From NCBI RefSeq assembly GCF_022664455.2, contig NZ_JAKRKC020000003.1, forward strand, positions 124,001-188,000: a stretch of 64,000 nt of DNA. The letters are read 5' to 3'. A program made the position numbers and the translations under genes. This document shows, one piece after another, positions 6,771 through 14,630 of this stretch (position 1 is the first letter of the stretch; every line of letters starts with the position of its first letter). The notes under the pieces are model-generated. The model made no database searches. It saw nothing but the letters and a program-made list of their open reading frames with translations, and was not told the DNA's origin. The DNA is from Actinomadura luzonensis. GTDB taxonomy: Bacteria > Actinomycetota > Actinomycetes > Streptosporangiales > Streptosporangiaceae.

Positions 6771-9700
6771 CGTGCGCGCCGAACAGCGCGCCCACGGCCG
6801 CCGACGACAGCAGCTGCGGCACGTGGTCGGTCAGCACCACCAGGTCGACGCCGCGCTCGCGCAGCACCAGGTACGCCGCCAGCGACAACGTCGCCGCGCC
6901 GAAGAGCCCCGCTGACCACCAGTGGGCGGGCAGCCGCCGCGCCCGCAGCGCGAACGTCACCAGCATCGCCGCCAGCACCGCCAGCGCGCCCTGCCAGCTC
7001 GCCACCCAGCCGCCGAAGGCCAGCCCCAGCACGACCGCGTACGGCGCCCGCAGCCGCGACAGCCGCGCCGCCGCGGCGGAGGCCGTCTCGCGCACGTGCT
7101 CGGGACGCGGCCCGCGCAGCACCAGGGCGGCCAGCGCGAGCAGCGCGATGCCCGCCAGCCCGTACGCCAGCGCGTTCCAGTAGGCCCGGTCCGGCACGTA
7201 CTCCAGCCGCACCGTCCCGGACGTCCCCGCGGGCAGCTCCCACGCCTGCTTCCAGCCGTCGATCCTGGCCGGCCGCAGCGCCCGCCCGCCGACGACGGCC
7301 CGCCAGCCGGCGTTGAAGTTCTCGTTGACGACGAGGAAGGAGTCCTTGGGGGCGCTGACCTTGACCTCGCGCTCGGCCGCCGTCCACGCGCCCTGCACGG
7401 CCGAGCCCTCGACGCCGCGCGGCTCGTCCGGCAGCCGGCCGACCACCAGGTCGTCGATCGCGAACGACTCCCAGCCGGCCACCCGCACCCGGTTGTCGCC
7501 GGCCGCCAGCTTCGCCCGCGCGCAGCCCTGGATCTCCACCGGCCGCCCCTCCAGCAGGTCGGCGTGCGTGCCGGCGACCTTGGTGGCGACGAGGGCGCCG
7601 TTGACCTCGATGTTCGGGCCGAGGCCGCAGGGCAGCCGCAGCGGGATGTCGGCGGGCCTGGTCACCGGGCTCAGGCCGGGCACGACCAGCTCGGTGAGCT
7701 GCAGCCGCTTGCTGTAGGGGGTGAAGGTCAGCTTCAGCCGGGTCGTGCGCAGCGGGCGGAAGACGAGGTTGCCCTGCTCGTCCACCCGCCCGGCGCGGAC
7801 GATGCCGCCGTCGCCGGTGACGACCACGTCGAGCGGCTGCAGCCGGTCGCTGGACGGGCGGCCCAGCTTGATCCTGGAGATCGTCCGGTCGCCCTTCCAG
7901 GCGAGCGTGAGCGTCGGCTGGGCGTCCTCGGCGGCGGGCAGCCAGGTGGTGCTGGCGTCGCCGTCGAACGCCGAGCGCGGCGCGACCTGCGGATCCTTGC
8001 TGAGCTGGGACGAGCCGGTCACCTGGGTCAGCGAGCCGCTGACCCGGGTGAAGCGGTCGGCCAGCGCGGGGTCCTTGAGCACGGCGGTGCCGCGCACGGT
8101 CACGCTCGCGGGGGCCGACGCGGTGAACGTGCGGTCGAACCCGGTCTCCTCGCCCTGCCGGGCCAGCACCGGCGCGTTGCACACCCACCGCTGCGGGTTG
8201 CGCACGCAGGCCGGCCGCTCGTCGAGGCCCCGGTCCATGACGTAGGCGTCGCCGCCCGCGCCCGGCAGCCGGATCGTGCGCTCGGCCACGACGCCGGGGA
8301 TCGACAGCTCGACGATGCCGACCCGCTGCCCGTAGCTCCACTGCGCGGAGCGGGCCTTGACGACCTTGATCCGCACCCAGCTCGCCGGGCCGTCGGGCAC
8401 CCGCAGCGCCTGCGGGTCCGTGGTGTCCCGCACGTCCTGGACCAGGCTGCCCGAGTCGGTCTCGACCGCCACCCTGGCGATGGACTGGCCGAGCGCGAGG
8501 TCGGGGGCGAGCATCACCTGCAGGCCGGTGAGCCGCCGCGGCGCGGGCAGGTCCACCCGCAGCCACTGGCCCTCGGGGCGGGTGGCGCCGCTGCTCTCCC
8601 AGGCGGTGGCGACGTTGCCGTCCATGGCCGACCAGGGGCCGCGGCCGGGGTCGCCGCTGCCCGCGATGGCGTCGGGGCCGGCGTTCGAGAAGGAGGCCGT
8701 GAGGCCGGAGACGCCGTGGTACTCGGCGGTCGCGGTGTCGTCCAGCCAGCCGTCCTCCAGCAGGTCCAGCTCCCGGACGCCGCCGAAGTCGGCCTTGCGG
8801 TCGGCGGTGAGCGTGGGCGACTGGTTGGCGCGGATCTCGCCGAACGAGCGCTCGCGCAGCCGCAGCGCGTCGCTGACCACGGTGGGCAGCTCGCGGCGGC
8901 CCGCGTCGCCGTCCACCAGCACCGGGCCGTCGCCGAGCAGGCCGAGGTCGCCCATCGTCAGCAGCGAGTCGGGCCCGCCGCGCACGGCCACGGCGTCGGC
9001 CGCCGGCTGCACCGAGACCAGGTCGGCCGCGCCGGACACCTCGTACAGGTCGAGGGCGGGGAAGGCCGGGTCCAGGGAGTGCTGGGCGTCGTCGGTCTGG
9101 CGGTCGCCGACCGGCTCGCCGAAGGTGCGCACGAGCTTGACGCCGGGCGTCTCGCGCAGCGCCTCGTAGACGCGCGACGGCCAGGCGCCCTGGAGGTTCT
9201 GCCGGATGAGGTCGTTGCGGACGAGCAGGTAGCGCACGCCGAGGCGGCGCAGCACGGCCGTCACGCCCGCCGAGCCGTGCCCGGCGGCCAGGCGCTGGTC
9301 GATGACGTCGAGCAGCCGGGTCAGGCCGACCGAGCCGGGCGGCGTGATCTGCCGGGTGGTCCAGCGGGCGGTGGTGAGCGCCTGCAGCGGCTCGTCCATG
9401 GGACGGCCCCAGACGTACTCGGCGAACTTGGCGCCCGGCACGAGCAGCACGCCGTCGTCGCCGGCGTTCTCGTTCAGCCAGGTCGCCGCCTCCCGCCAGT
9501 ACGGCGGCACCTTCTCGAAGTCGCCGGGCGCGGCCAGGCCCTGGTTGAAGACGGGCAGCACGAGCGCGGCGGCGGCCACGGCGGCCAGCGCGCGGAGCGG
9601 CAGCCGGGCCCGCACCAGCAGGTGGGCCACCCCGAAGGCGAGCGCGAGGCGGACCAGCGGGTCGAACTTGCGCAGGTTGCGCAGCGGCGCGAGCGGCCCG

Positions 9701-10830
9701 TCCAGCAGCCAGCGCACCGGCTCGGCGGTGACCGGCTCCAGCGCGCTGATGTGCCCGGCCACCAGCGCGGCCACGCCCACCACGAACAACGCCAGCACGA
9801 ACCCCTTGGCGGGCAGGTCGCGGCGGGCCAGCCCGGCCAGGCCGAGCGCGGCCAGCACGCCGGTGACCACGACCATGGCGGCCGAGGTGGCGATCGCGAA
9901 GCTCGCGGGCTGCTCGAAGACGCCGTTCAGCGGCAGGTAGCGCACCCAGTCGGAGGCGCCGCGCAGCACGTTGGTGAGCGAGGTGACCGAGGTCGTGGTG
10001 GAGGCGGTCTCGGTGTACGGCAGGAACGAGAACGCGTACCGGCCGACCAGCAGCAGCGGCAGCCACCAGAACAGGGTGGCGACCGCGACGGCGGCGCTCC
10101 ACCAGCCGAGCAGCCGCCAGCGCGGCACCGGGCGCGGCCGGGTCAGGACGTACAGGACGGGCGCGACCAGCACGGCCAGCACCGCGACGGCGTTGACGCC
10201 GCCGCACAGCGCCACGGCGAGCGCCGACCTGATCGCGCCGCGCGCCCGCTGCCCGGTCTCCGAGGCGGTGAGCAGCGGCAGCAGGATCCACGGCAGCATC
10301 GCGGCGGGCAGCCACTCGATCGAGATCTCGCCGAGGATGGACAGCGTGCGCGGGGCCAGCGCGTACGTCAGCGCCGCGGCGATCCTGGTGCCCGGCGTGC
10401 CGATGCCGAGCCGGCCGGTCAGCCGTTCGACGCCGAGGAAGGCCACGCACATGAGCAGCGTCAGCCAGAGCCGCTGGGTGATCCACGGGTCCACCCCGGC
10501 GAGGTCGCCGAGGGCGAAGAACGGGCCCATGGGGAAGACGTAGCCCGCCACCTGGTTCTGGAGTTGGCCGAAGTGCTGCAGGTCCCACAGGTGGGCGGCG
10601 CGCTGGAGCCAGCCGACCGGGTTGAGCGCGAGGTCCATCTTGGTGTCGGAGATGAGGTGGCCCGGCTTGGTGGTGAAGGCCAGCAGGCCGAAGCCGAGGC
10701 AGCACAGCAGCAGCCACCAGCGCCGCCCCGTCTGCTCGCTGAGCGGCGTGCCGCGCGGCGCGGTGCGGGGGCGGCCGGTGCCGGGGCGGCCCCAGACCAG
10801 CTTGTCGGTGACCGGCGGGCGGCTCACCAC
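6691..10830 (-). CDS. aftD: Alpha-(1->3)-arabinofuranosyltransferase family protein (AftD-like, DUF3367)
   Basis: 1379 aa, close to the usual length of about 1400. The N-terminal GT-C membrane region (residues 40-420, about a dozen TM segments) includes the acidic loop HLISDTKMDLALNPVGWLQ and GEISIEWLPAAMLPW. A large extracytoplasmic part follows, with discoidin-like F5/8C stretches (DGNVATAWESSGATRPEGQW; AFDGDASTTWLPAAEDAQP), then C-terminal TM helices. In mycobacteria AftD transfers Araf from decaprenyl-phospho-arabinose onto cell-wall arabinan; this organism's acceptor is unknown. GTG at 10830 or 10827; the latter forms a GTGA overlap with the GT4 gene stop. The DUF2613 gene nearby repeats the mycobacterial arrangement. 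Confidence 0.87.
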   Translation of the reverse strand: MVSRPPVTDKLVWGRPGTGRPRTAPRGTPLSEQTGRRWWLLLCCLGFGLLAFTTKPGHLISDTKMDLALNPVGWLQRAAHLWDLQHFGQLQNQVAGYVFPMGPFFALGDLAGVDPWITQRLWLTLLMCVAFLGVERLTGRLGIGTPGTRIAAALTYALAPRTLSILGEISIEWLPAAMLPWILLPLLTASETGQRARGAIRSALAVALCGGVNAVAVLAVLVAPVLYVLTRPRPVPRWRLLGWWSAAVAVATLFWWLPLLLVGRYAFSFLPYTETASTTTSVTSLTNVLRGASDWVRYLPLNGVFEQPASFAIATSAAMVVVTGVLAALGLAGLARRDLPAKGFVLALFVVGVAALVAGHISALEPVTAEPVRWLLDGPLAPLRNLRKFDPLVRLALAFGVAHLLVRARLPLRALAAVAAAALVLPVFNQGLAAPGDFEKVPPYWREAATWLNENAGDDGVLLVPGAKFAEYVWGRPMDEPLQALTTARWTTRQITPPGSVGLTRLLDVIDQRLAAGHGSAGVTAVLRRLGVRYLLVRNDLIRQNLQGAWPSRVYEALRETPGVKLVRTFGEPVGDRQTDDAQHSLDPAFPALDLYEVSGAADLVSVQPAADAVAVRGGPDSLLTMGDLGLLGDGPVLVDGDAGRRELPTVVSDALRLRERSFGEIRANQSPTLTADRKADFGGVRELDLLEDGWLDDTATAEYHGVSGLTASFSNAGPDAIAGSGDPGRGPWSAMDGNVATAWESSGATRPEGQWLRVDLPAPRRLTGLQVMLAPDLALGQSIARVAVETDSGSLVQDVRDTTDPQALRVPDGPASWVRIKVVKARSAQWSYGQRVGIVELSIPGVVAERTIRLPGAGGDAYVMDRGLDERPACVRNPQRWVCNAPVLARQGEETGFDRTFTASAPASVTVRGTAVLKDPALADRFTRVSGSLTQVTGSSQLSKDPQVAPRSAFDGDASTTWLPAAEDAQPTLTLAWKGDRTISRIKLGRPSSDRLQPLDVVVTGDGGIVRAGRVDEQGNLVFRPLRTTRLKLTFTPYSKRLQLTELVVPGLSPVTRPADIPLRLPCGLGPNIEVNGALVATKVAGTHADLLEGRPVEIQGCARAKLAAGDNRVRVAGWESFAIDDLVVGRLPDEPRGVEGSAVQGAWTAAEREVKVSAPKDSFLVVNENFNAGWRAVVGGRALRPARIDGWKQAWELPAGTSGTVRLEYVPDRAYWNALAYGLAGIALLALAALVLRGPRPEHVRETASAAAARLSRLRAPYAVVLGLAFGGWVASWQGALAVLAAMLVTFALRARRLPAHWWSAGLFGAATLSLAAYLVLRERGVDLVVLTDHVPQLLSSAAVGALFGAHVTRPARPAPPPELPAGEQVLAGARSA

Positions 10831-11960
10831 TGCTCCTCCACGGGGCGGCCCTCCAGGAGCGCGAGCAGGCGCTCGGCGCTGCGGTCCCAGGAGAATCGGT
10901 CAGCCCATTCCCGACATTTCACGGTATAAGTGTCGTCGACTTCGTCGAGTGCGGCGGCAAGGCCCTTGGCCAGCCCGGACCCGGCCCCATCACCCGCCCC
11001 ATCACCCGTCCCGTCACCCGCCCCGCCACCGTCCTCCGGCAGCAGCCAGCCCGTCTCGCCGGGGCGGATCGCGTCGCGGAGCCCGTCCACGTCGAAGGCC
11101 ACGGTGGGCACGCCGAGCGCCGCCGCCTCCAGCACGCTCAGCCCCCACCCCTCGCCCTGGGAGGCGCTGACGTGCAGCCACGCCCGCGCCACGAGCCGGC
11201 TCTTGTCCCGCTCGGGCAGGTAGCCGTGCAGGGTGACGCCCTCGGGCAGCCGCGCCCGCAGCCGCTCCTCCTCCGGGCCCCTGCCGATGACGTCCACCTG
11301 AAGGTCCGGCAGGCGTTCGCGCAGCTCGGCGACGGCGTCGAGGAGCAGGTGCACCCGCTTGTGCGCGACCAGCCGGCCGAGGCAGACCAGCCGCGGCACC
11401 GGGCTGCGCGCGACCTCGCCGGGGTCGGTGACGCTCACGCCGTTCGGGATGACGTGGATAGGCCCCGTCCAGCGCAGCCGCTCGCGCATGGCGAGCGCCG
11501 TGGACGGCGACACCGCCACGCTCGGGTGCCGCCGGTAGCTCCACCGCGACACGGGCCCCTCCAGGAAGCGCCCCACGGCGGCCAGCCACCCCGGCAGGTG
11601 CACGCCGAACTGCCGGTCGTGGACGTGGTGCACGACGCAGACCACCCTGGTCCGCCGCCGCAGCACCCAGGGGGTGAAGAACGGGATGCCGTTCTGGCAG
11701 TCGAGCACGGCGTCGAAGCGCCCCCGCCGCACCAGCAGCCAGGCCAGCACCAGCGGGTAGACGGTGAACGTCGAGCCCATGCGGGCGAAGCGCACCCCCT
11801 CGACGACCTCGCCGCCGCGCTGCCCCGGCGCCCGCGCGGTGACGAAGGACACCTGGTGGCCCGCCGCGGCGAGGCGGCGGGCCAGCTCCCAGGCGAACGT
11901 CTCGGCGCCGCCCGCCTGGGGGTGCCAGGGGTCGCGCCAGTTGACGAAGGCGATCCTCAC
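10824..11960 (-). CDS. Glycosyltransferase family 4
   Basis: 378 aa from GTG at 11960, which overlaps the upstream GT2 stop as GTGA. A Rossmann start (VRIAFVNWRDPWHPQAGGAE) and the GT4 C-domain (LVCLGRLVAHKRVHLLLDAV, HGYLPERDKSRLV, SASQGEGWGLSVLEAAALGV) with the E-x7-E type region are clear. GT4 enzymes use nucleotide sugars with retention in the cytoplasm. A Gly-Asp-Gly-Ala repeat of about 16 residues interrupts the C-terminal part. Likely operon: GT-C protein, DUF2613, GT2, GT4, AftD, all in envelope glycan assembly. Confidence 0.88.
   Translation of the reverse strand: MRIAFVNWRDPWHPQAGGAETFAWELARRLAAAGHQVSFVTARAPGQRGGEVVEGVRFARMGSTFTVYPLVLAWLLVRRGRFDAVLDCQNGIPFFTPWVLRRRTRVVCVVHHVHDRQFGVHLPGWLAAVGRFLEGPVSRWSYRRHPSVAVSPSTALAMRERLRWTGPIHVIPNGVSVTDPGEVARSPVPRLVCLGRLVAHKRVHLLLDAVAELRERLPDLQVDVIGRGPEEERLRARLPEGVTLHGYLPERDKSRLVARAWLHVSASQGEGWGLSVLEAAALGVPTVAFDVDGLRDAIRPGETGWLLPEDGGGAGDGTGDGAGDGAGSGLAKGLAAALDEVDDTYTVKCREWADRFSWDRSAERLLALLEGRPVEEQW
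10985..11031. repeat. 12-bp coding minisatellite, about four copies
   Basis: Unit CCCCATCACCCG, with variants, repeated in tandem inside the GT4 gene. It encodes GDGAGDGTGDGAG-type residues on the minus strand. All units keep the reading frame, so copy-number change would alter only loop length. Confidence 0.75.
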
Positions 11961-12766
11961 GGATAGCCGACGGGGTCGGGGGCGGCCGGCGGCTCCCAGG
12001 CGGCGCCGGTGGCGGCACGCGGCCTGGCCCGCAGGCGCAGCCAGATGCGTCCCAGCTCCAGCACGATGCCGAAGGTGTGCCGGGCCGGCGAGAACCGGGA
12101 GCCGGGCACGTCCTGCCAGCGCACGGGGATCTCCTGGACCTGCGAGCCGCCGGCCGCGCAGCGCGCCAGCAGCTCGACGTCGAAGGCGAAACCGGGGGTG
12201 CGCAGCAGCGCGGCGACCTCGCGGGCGAGCACGCCGTCGAAGAACTTGAAGCCGCACTGGGTGTCGCTCACCCCGGGCACGAGCGCGCCGGCCAGCGCCC
12301 GGAACCCGGCGGCGCCGAGCTCGCGGACCCTGCTGTGGCGGTTCTCGACGACCGAGCCGCGGTGCCCGCGGGAGCCGACGACCACGCGCTCACCGGACAG
12401 CAGCAGGCCGAGCGCCGCGTCGATGGCGTCGAGGTCGGTGGCCATGTCGGCGTCGCAGAACCCGACGAACGGGGCGCTCGTCCCCAGCAGCCCGGCCCGG
12501 ACGGCGGCGCCCTTGCCGGGCACCGGGCAGCCGACCAGCCGGACCGGGACGGGCCCGGCCGGCCAGTTCAGGACGACCTCGGCCGTGCGGTCGGTGCTGG
12601 CGTTGTCGACGACGATGACGGCGGCCGGGAACGGCATGCGGGCAAGCTTCGCGCACAGCTGCAGGAGCCCCCCGGGAAGCCGCCGTTCCTCGTTGTAGGC
12701 GGGAACGACGATCTCAAGCAGTGGTGGTCGGCTCGACCCGCCGTCCCCTTGCGGAGAGGGCGGCAT
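11957..12766 (-). CDS. Glycosyltransferase family 2, dolichyl-phosphate glucosyltransferase-like
   Basis: 269 aa. GT-A fold with EIVVPAYNEERRLPG at residues 18-32, VVDNASTDRT, the metal-binding motif in FCDADMATDLDAIDAAL, and the acceptor-side signature SDTQCGFKFFDG. This resembles Alg5/DPM1-type enzymes that make polyprenyl-phosphate sugars on the cytoplasmic face. A polyprenyl-P-sugar product would supply the GT-C enzymes of this locus (inference). There is no C-terminal membrane segment. It lies 12 bp after the DUF2613 gene and overlaps the GT4 gene by 4 bp. Confidence 0.87.
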   Translation of the reverse strand: MPPSPQGDGGSSRPPLLEIVVPAYNEERRLPGGLLQLCAKLARMPFPAAVIVVDNASTDRTAEVVLNWPAGPVPVRLVGCPVPGKGAAVRAGLLGTSAPFVGFCDADMATDLDAIDAALGLLLSGERVVVGSRGHRGSVVENRHSRVRELGAAGFRALAGALVPGVSDTQCGFKFFDGVLAREVAALLRTPGFAFDVELLARCAAGGSQVQEIPVRWQDVPGSRFSPARHTFGIVLELGRIWLRLRARPRAATGAAWEPPAAPDPVGYP

Positions 12767-12778
12767 GATGTTCCGGGC

Positions 12779-12913
12779 CTACCGGTCGCCGTAGTTGTAG
12801 AGCGGCTGGTTGACCGGCGTCGCGGTGGCACCGGTGAAGGAGACCGTGGTGACCGTCGCCACGAGGGCCGCTACGGCGACGCCGATGATCGCTGCTAAGA
12901 GGGCCTTGATCAC
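12779..12913 (-). CDS. Small DUF2613-type membrane/secreted protein
   Basis: 44 aa from GTG with GGAGGAA seven bases upstream. The sequence is MIKALLAAIIGVAVAALVAT, then VTTVSFTGATATPVNQPLYN, then YGDR: one hydrophobic helix followed by a short polar tail ending in a conserved-looking NQPLYNYG motif. This matches the small DUF2613 proteins that sit next to aftD in mycobacteria (Rv0236A beside Rv0236c). It is too short for ordinary gene finders. Function unknown; possibly a partner of a GT-C enzyme. Confidence 0.8.
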   Translation of the reverse strand: MIKALLAAIIGVAVAALVATVTTVSFTGATATPVNQPLYNYGDR

Positions 12914-13017
12914 GGGGGTTCCTCCTCGGAGCGGGCAATATGAGCGGGCCGCACCCAACTTAGAACCAATTCTTGCTACTCGGAAGTAGCTCTACGAAAT
13001 CTTAATAAATCCCCTGA

Positions 13018-14559
13018 TCAGCGGCCTGTCGGTTCGTCGAGCCGGTACAACCGCAGGTCACGGTCCTGCACTAGAACGTGTGCTCTGCGTAGCCATACGT
13101 CGAAGCGTGCGCGCTCTTCAACTGTCCCCGCGTCGACTATCACGTAGCGGATTCCGGCTCCCGCCAGGTCGGGCGAAGATCCTTCTAGTACGCGTTCTAG
13201 TTCAGCCGCCCGTGGGTCCTCGTTCTCCACGACCAGGTCCCCCACCCGCACGGCGTCGTTCGACACCACCCGCCGCCCCGGCACGGCGAAGAAGCGCTGC
13301 GCCGGGTCCAGCACCGGCCGGCCCGCGTTCCAGGGGAAGCGCCGGTAGGCCTCGAAGGGCAGCACCAGGACGTCGCCGGGCGCCGGGTCCGCCTCGATCA
13401 CGGCGCGCGCGGCGCTCCAGCTCCGCGGGTACGGCACCGCCTCCAGGGTCCCGAGCGCGCCCCACGCCATCGTGGGCAGCACGGCCACGGGCACCACGGC
13501 CATCGCCGCCACCCACGCCCGGCCTCCCGCCACCCGCTGCGTGAGCGCCCCGAGGCCGAGCGCCGCCGCCAGCGCCAGCGGCGCGACGAACTGCTGCGCG
13601 TCCCGGAACACCGCGAACCCGCCCCACCAGCCCACCACCTGCCGGTACGCCTCCCGCCCCGGCTCGCTCACCCCCACGCACGCCACCAGCACCCCCGCGA
13701 CCGCCGCCGCGGCCAGCCCCCGCCGGAACGGCGGCTCCGAGCGCAGGAACGCCGTCCACCCGACCACCACCAGCAGGATCCGGGCGAGCGCGCCGGCCCA
13801 CGTCCCGTAGCCGGGCGGCACCGCGTTGGCGTTCCAGATGCCGCCCAGCGACAGCAGGCTCCCCACCGCGCCGAACGGGGTGTCGGCCCGCGCCGCGAAC
13901 GCCTCCACCCCGACCGGGTCCGCGGCGAGCCCCTCCGGCCGGAGCGCGGTCACCACCAGCCACGGCAGGCTGAGCGCCACCAGCACCCCGGCGGTCACCG
14001 CCGCCGCCCGCCGGCCGCGCGTCAGCGCCACCGGCAGCGCCGTGAGCGCGGTGACCGTCATCGCGGCGAACCCGCCCGCCGCCGCCGGCAGCACGGCGAG
14101 CGCCCGGCGCCGTCCCCGCCACACCGCCCGCACCGCCCAGGGCAGCCCCGCGTACCCGAGCAGCAGCGCCCACTGCCCGATGAGCAGCCGCTCGGCCACG
14201 TACGGGTTCCACACGTAGAACGCCCCCGCCACCAGCCGCGGCCCGAGCCCGAGCGTTTCCGCCGGCGCCAGCGCGGCCGCCCCCGAGCAGCCCAGCACGA
14301 AGATCCCGAGCAGGATCGCCTTCTGCACCAGCTCGGCGGGCAGCACCTGGGCCAGCGCGGTCACCAGGGCGTCGCTCGGCACCACCCGGGCCGCTCCCCC
14401 GGCCAGCCCGAACGTCCAGGCCGAGAACTCCGGGTCCGGCACGAACACCATGTCGTGCAGCAGCACGAACCCCGGCCCCAGGCCGGGGCCGAGGGCCAGG
14501 CAGCCGAGGACCAGCCCGAGGAGGGCGGCGACGAGCCCGGCTCGGGGTGTGCGCGGCAT
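13018..14559 (-). CDS. Large multi-pass membrane protein, GT-C-like, unknown
   Basis: 513 aa with about ten hydrophobic segments and an early acidic loop (FVLLHDMVFVPDPEFSAWT), as expected of GT-C polyprenyl-phosphate-sugar-dependent transferases. The motif region AFYVWNPYVAERLLIGQWAL and a soluble C-terminal domain of about 130 residues (GDVLVLPFEAYRRFPWNAGR...) follow. No specific family can be named. The last 190 bases (13018 to about 13210) use rare codons (CTA, GTA, AGA, GAA) unlike the rest of the gene. First gene of the AftD-containing minus-strand group; divergent from another membrane protein. Confidence 0.75.
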   Translation of the reverse strand: MPRTPRAGLVAALLGLVLGCLALGPGLGPGFVLLHDMVFVPDPEFSAWTFGLAGGAARVVPSDALVTALAQVLPAELVQKAILLGIFVLGCSGAAALAPAETLGLGPRLVAGAFYVWNPYVAERLLIGQWALLLGYAGLPWAVRAVWRGRRRALAVLPAAAGGFAAMTVTALTALPVALTRGRRAAAVTAGVLVALSLPWLVVTALRPEGLAADPVGVEAFAARADTPFGAVGSLLSLGGIWNANAVPPGYGTWAGALARILLVVVGWTAFLRSEPPFRRGLAAAAVAGVLVACVGVSEPGREAYRQVVGWWGGFAVFRDAQQFVAPLALAAALGLGALTQRVAGGRAWVAAMAVVPVAVLPTMAWGALGTLEAVPYPRSWSAARAVIEADPAPGDVLVLPFEAYRRFPWNAGRPVLDPAQRFFAVPGRRVVSNDAVRVGDLVVENEDPRAAELERVLEGSSPDLAGAGIRYVIVDAGTVEERARFDVWLRRAHVLVQDRDLRLYRLDEPTGR

Positions 14560-14630
14560 TCCGTAATGACATCACAGCGCTTCCACCGCTATGTCCGTTC
14601 ATGGTTAGGTTGCGGCGGGAGGACGGGGCG

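Noticed and set aside
6922..10929. 1335-codon frame on the plus strand opposite aftD
   Set aside because: Composition (His/Arg/Gly/Gln-rich without hydrophobic segments) is typical of an antisense shadow. The minus-strand frame shows TM helices and DUF3367/F5-8C features.
10985..11031. Possible CRISPR-like repeat
   Set aside because: The 12-bp units are directly adjacent with no spacers and keep the reading frame of the GT4 gene; it is a coding minisatellite.
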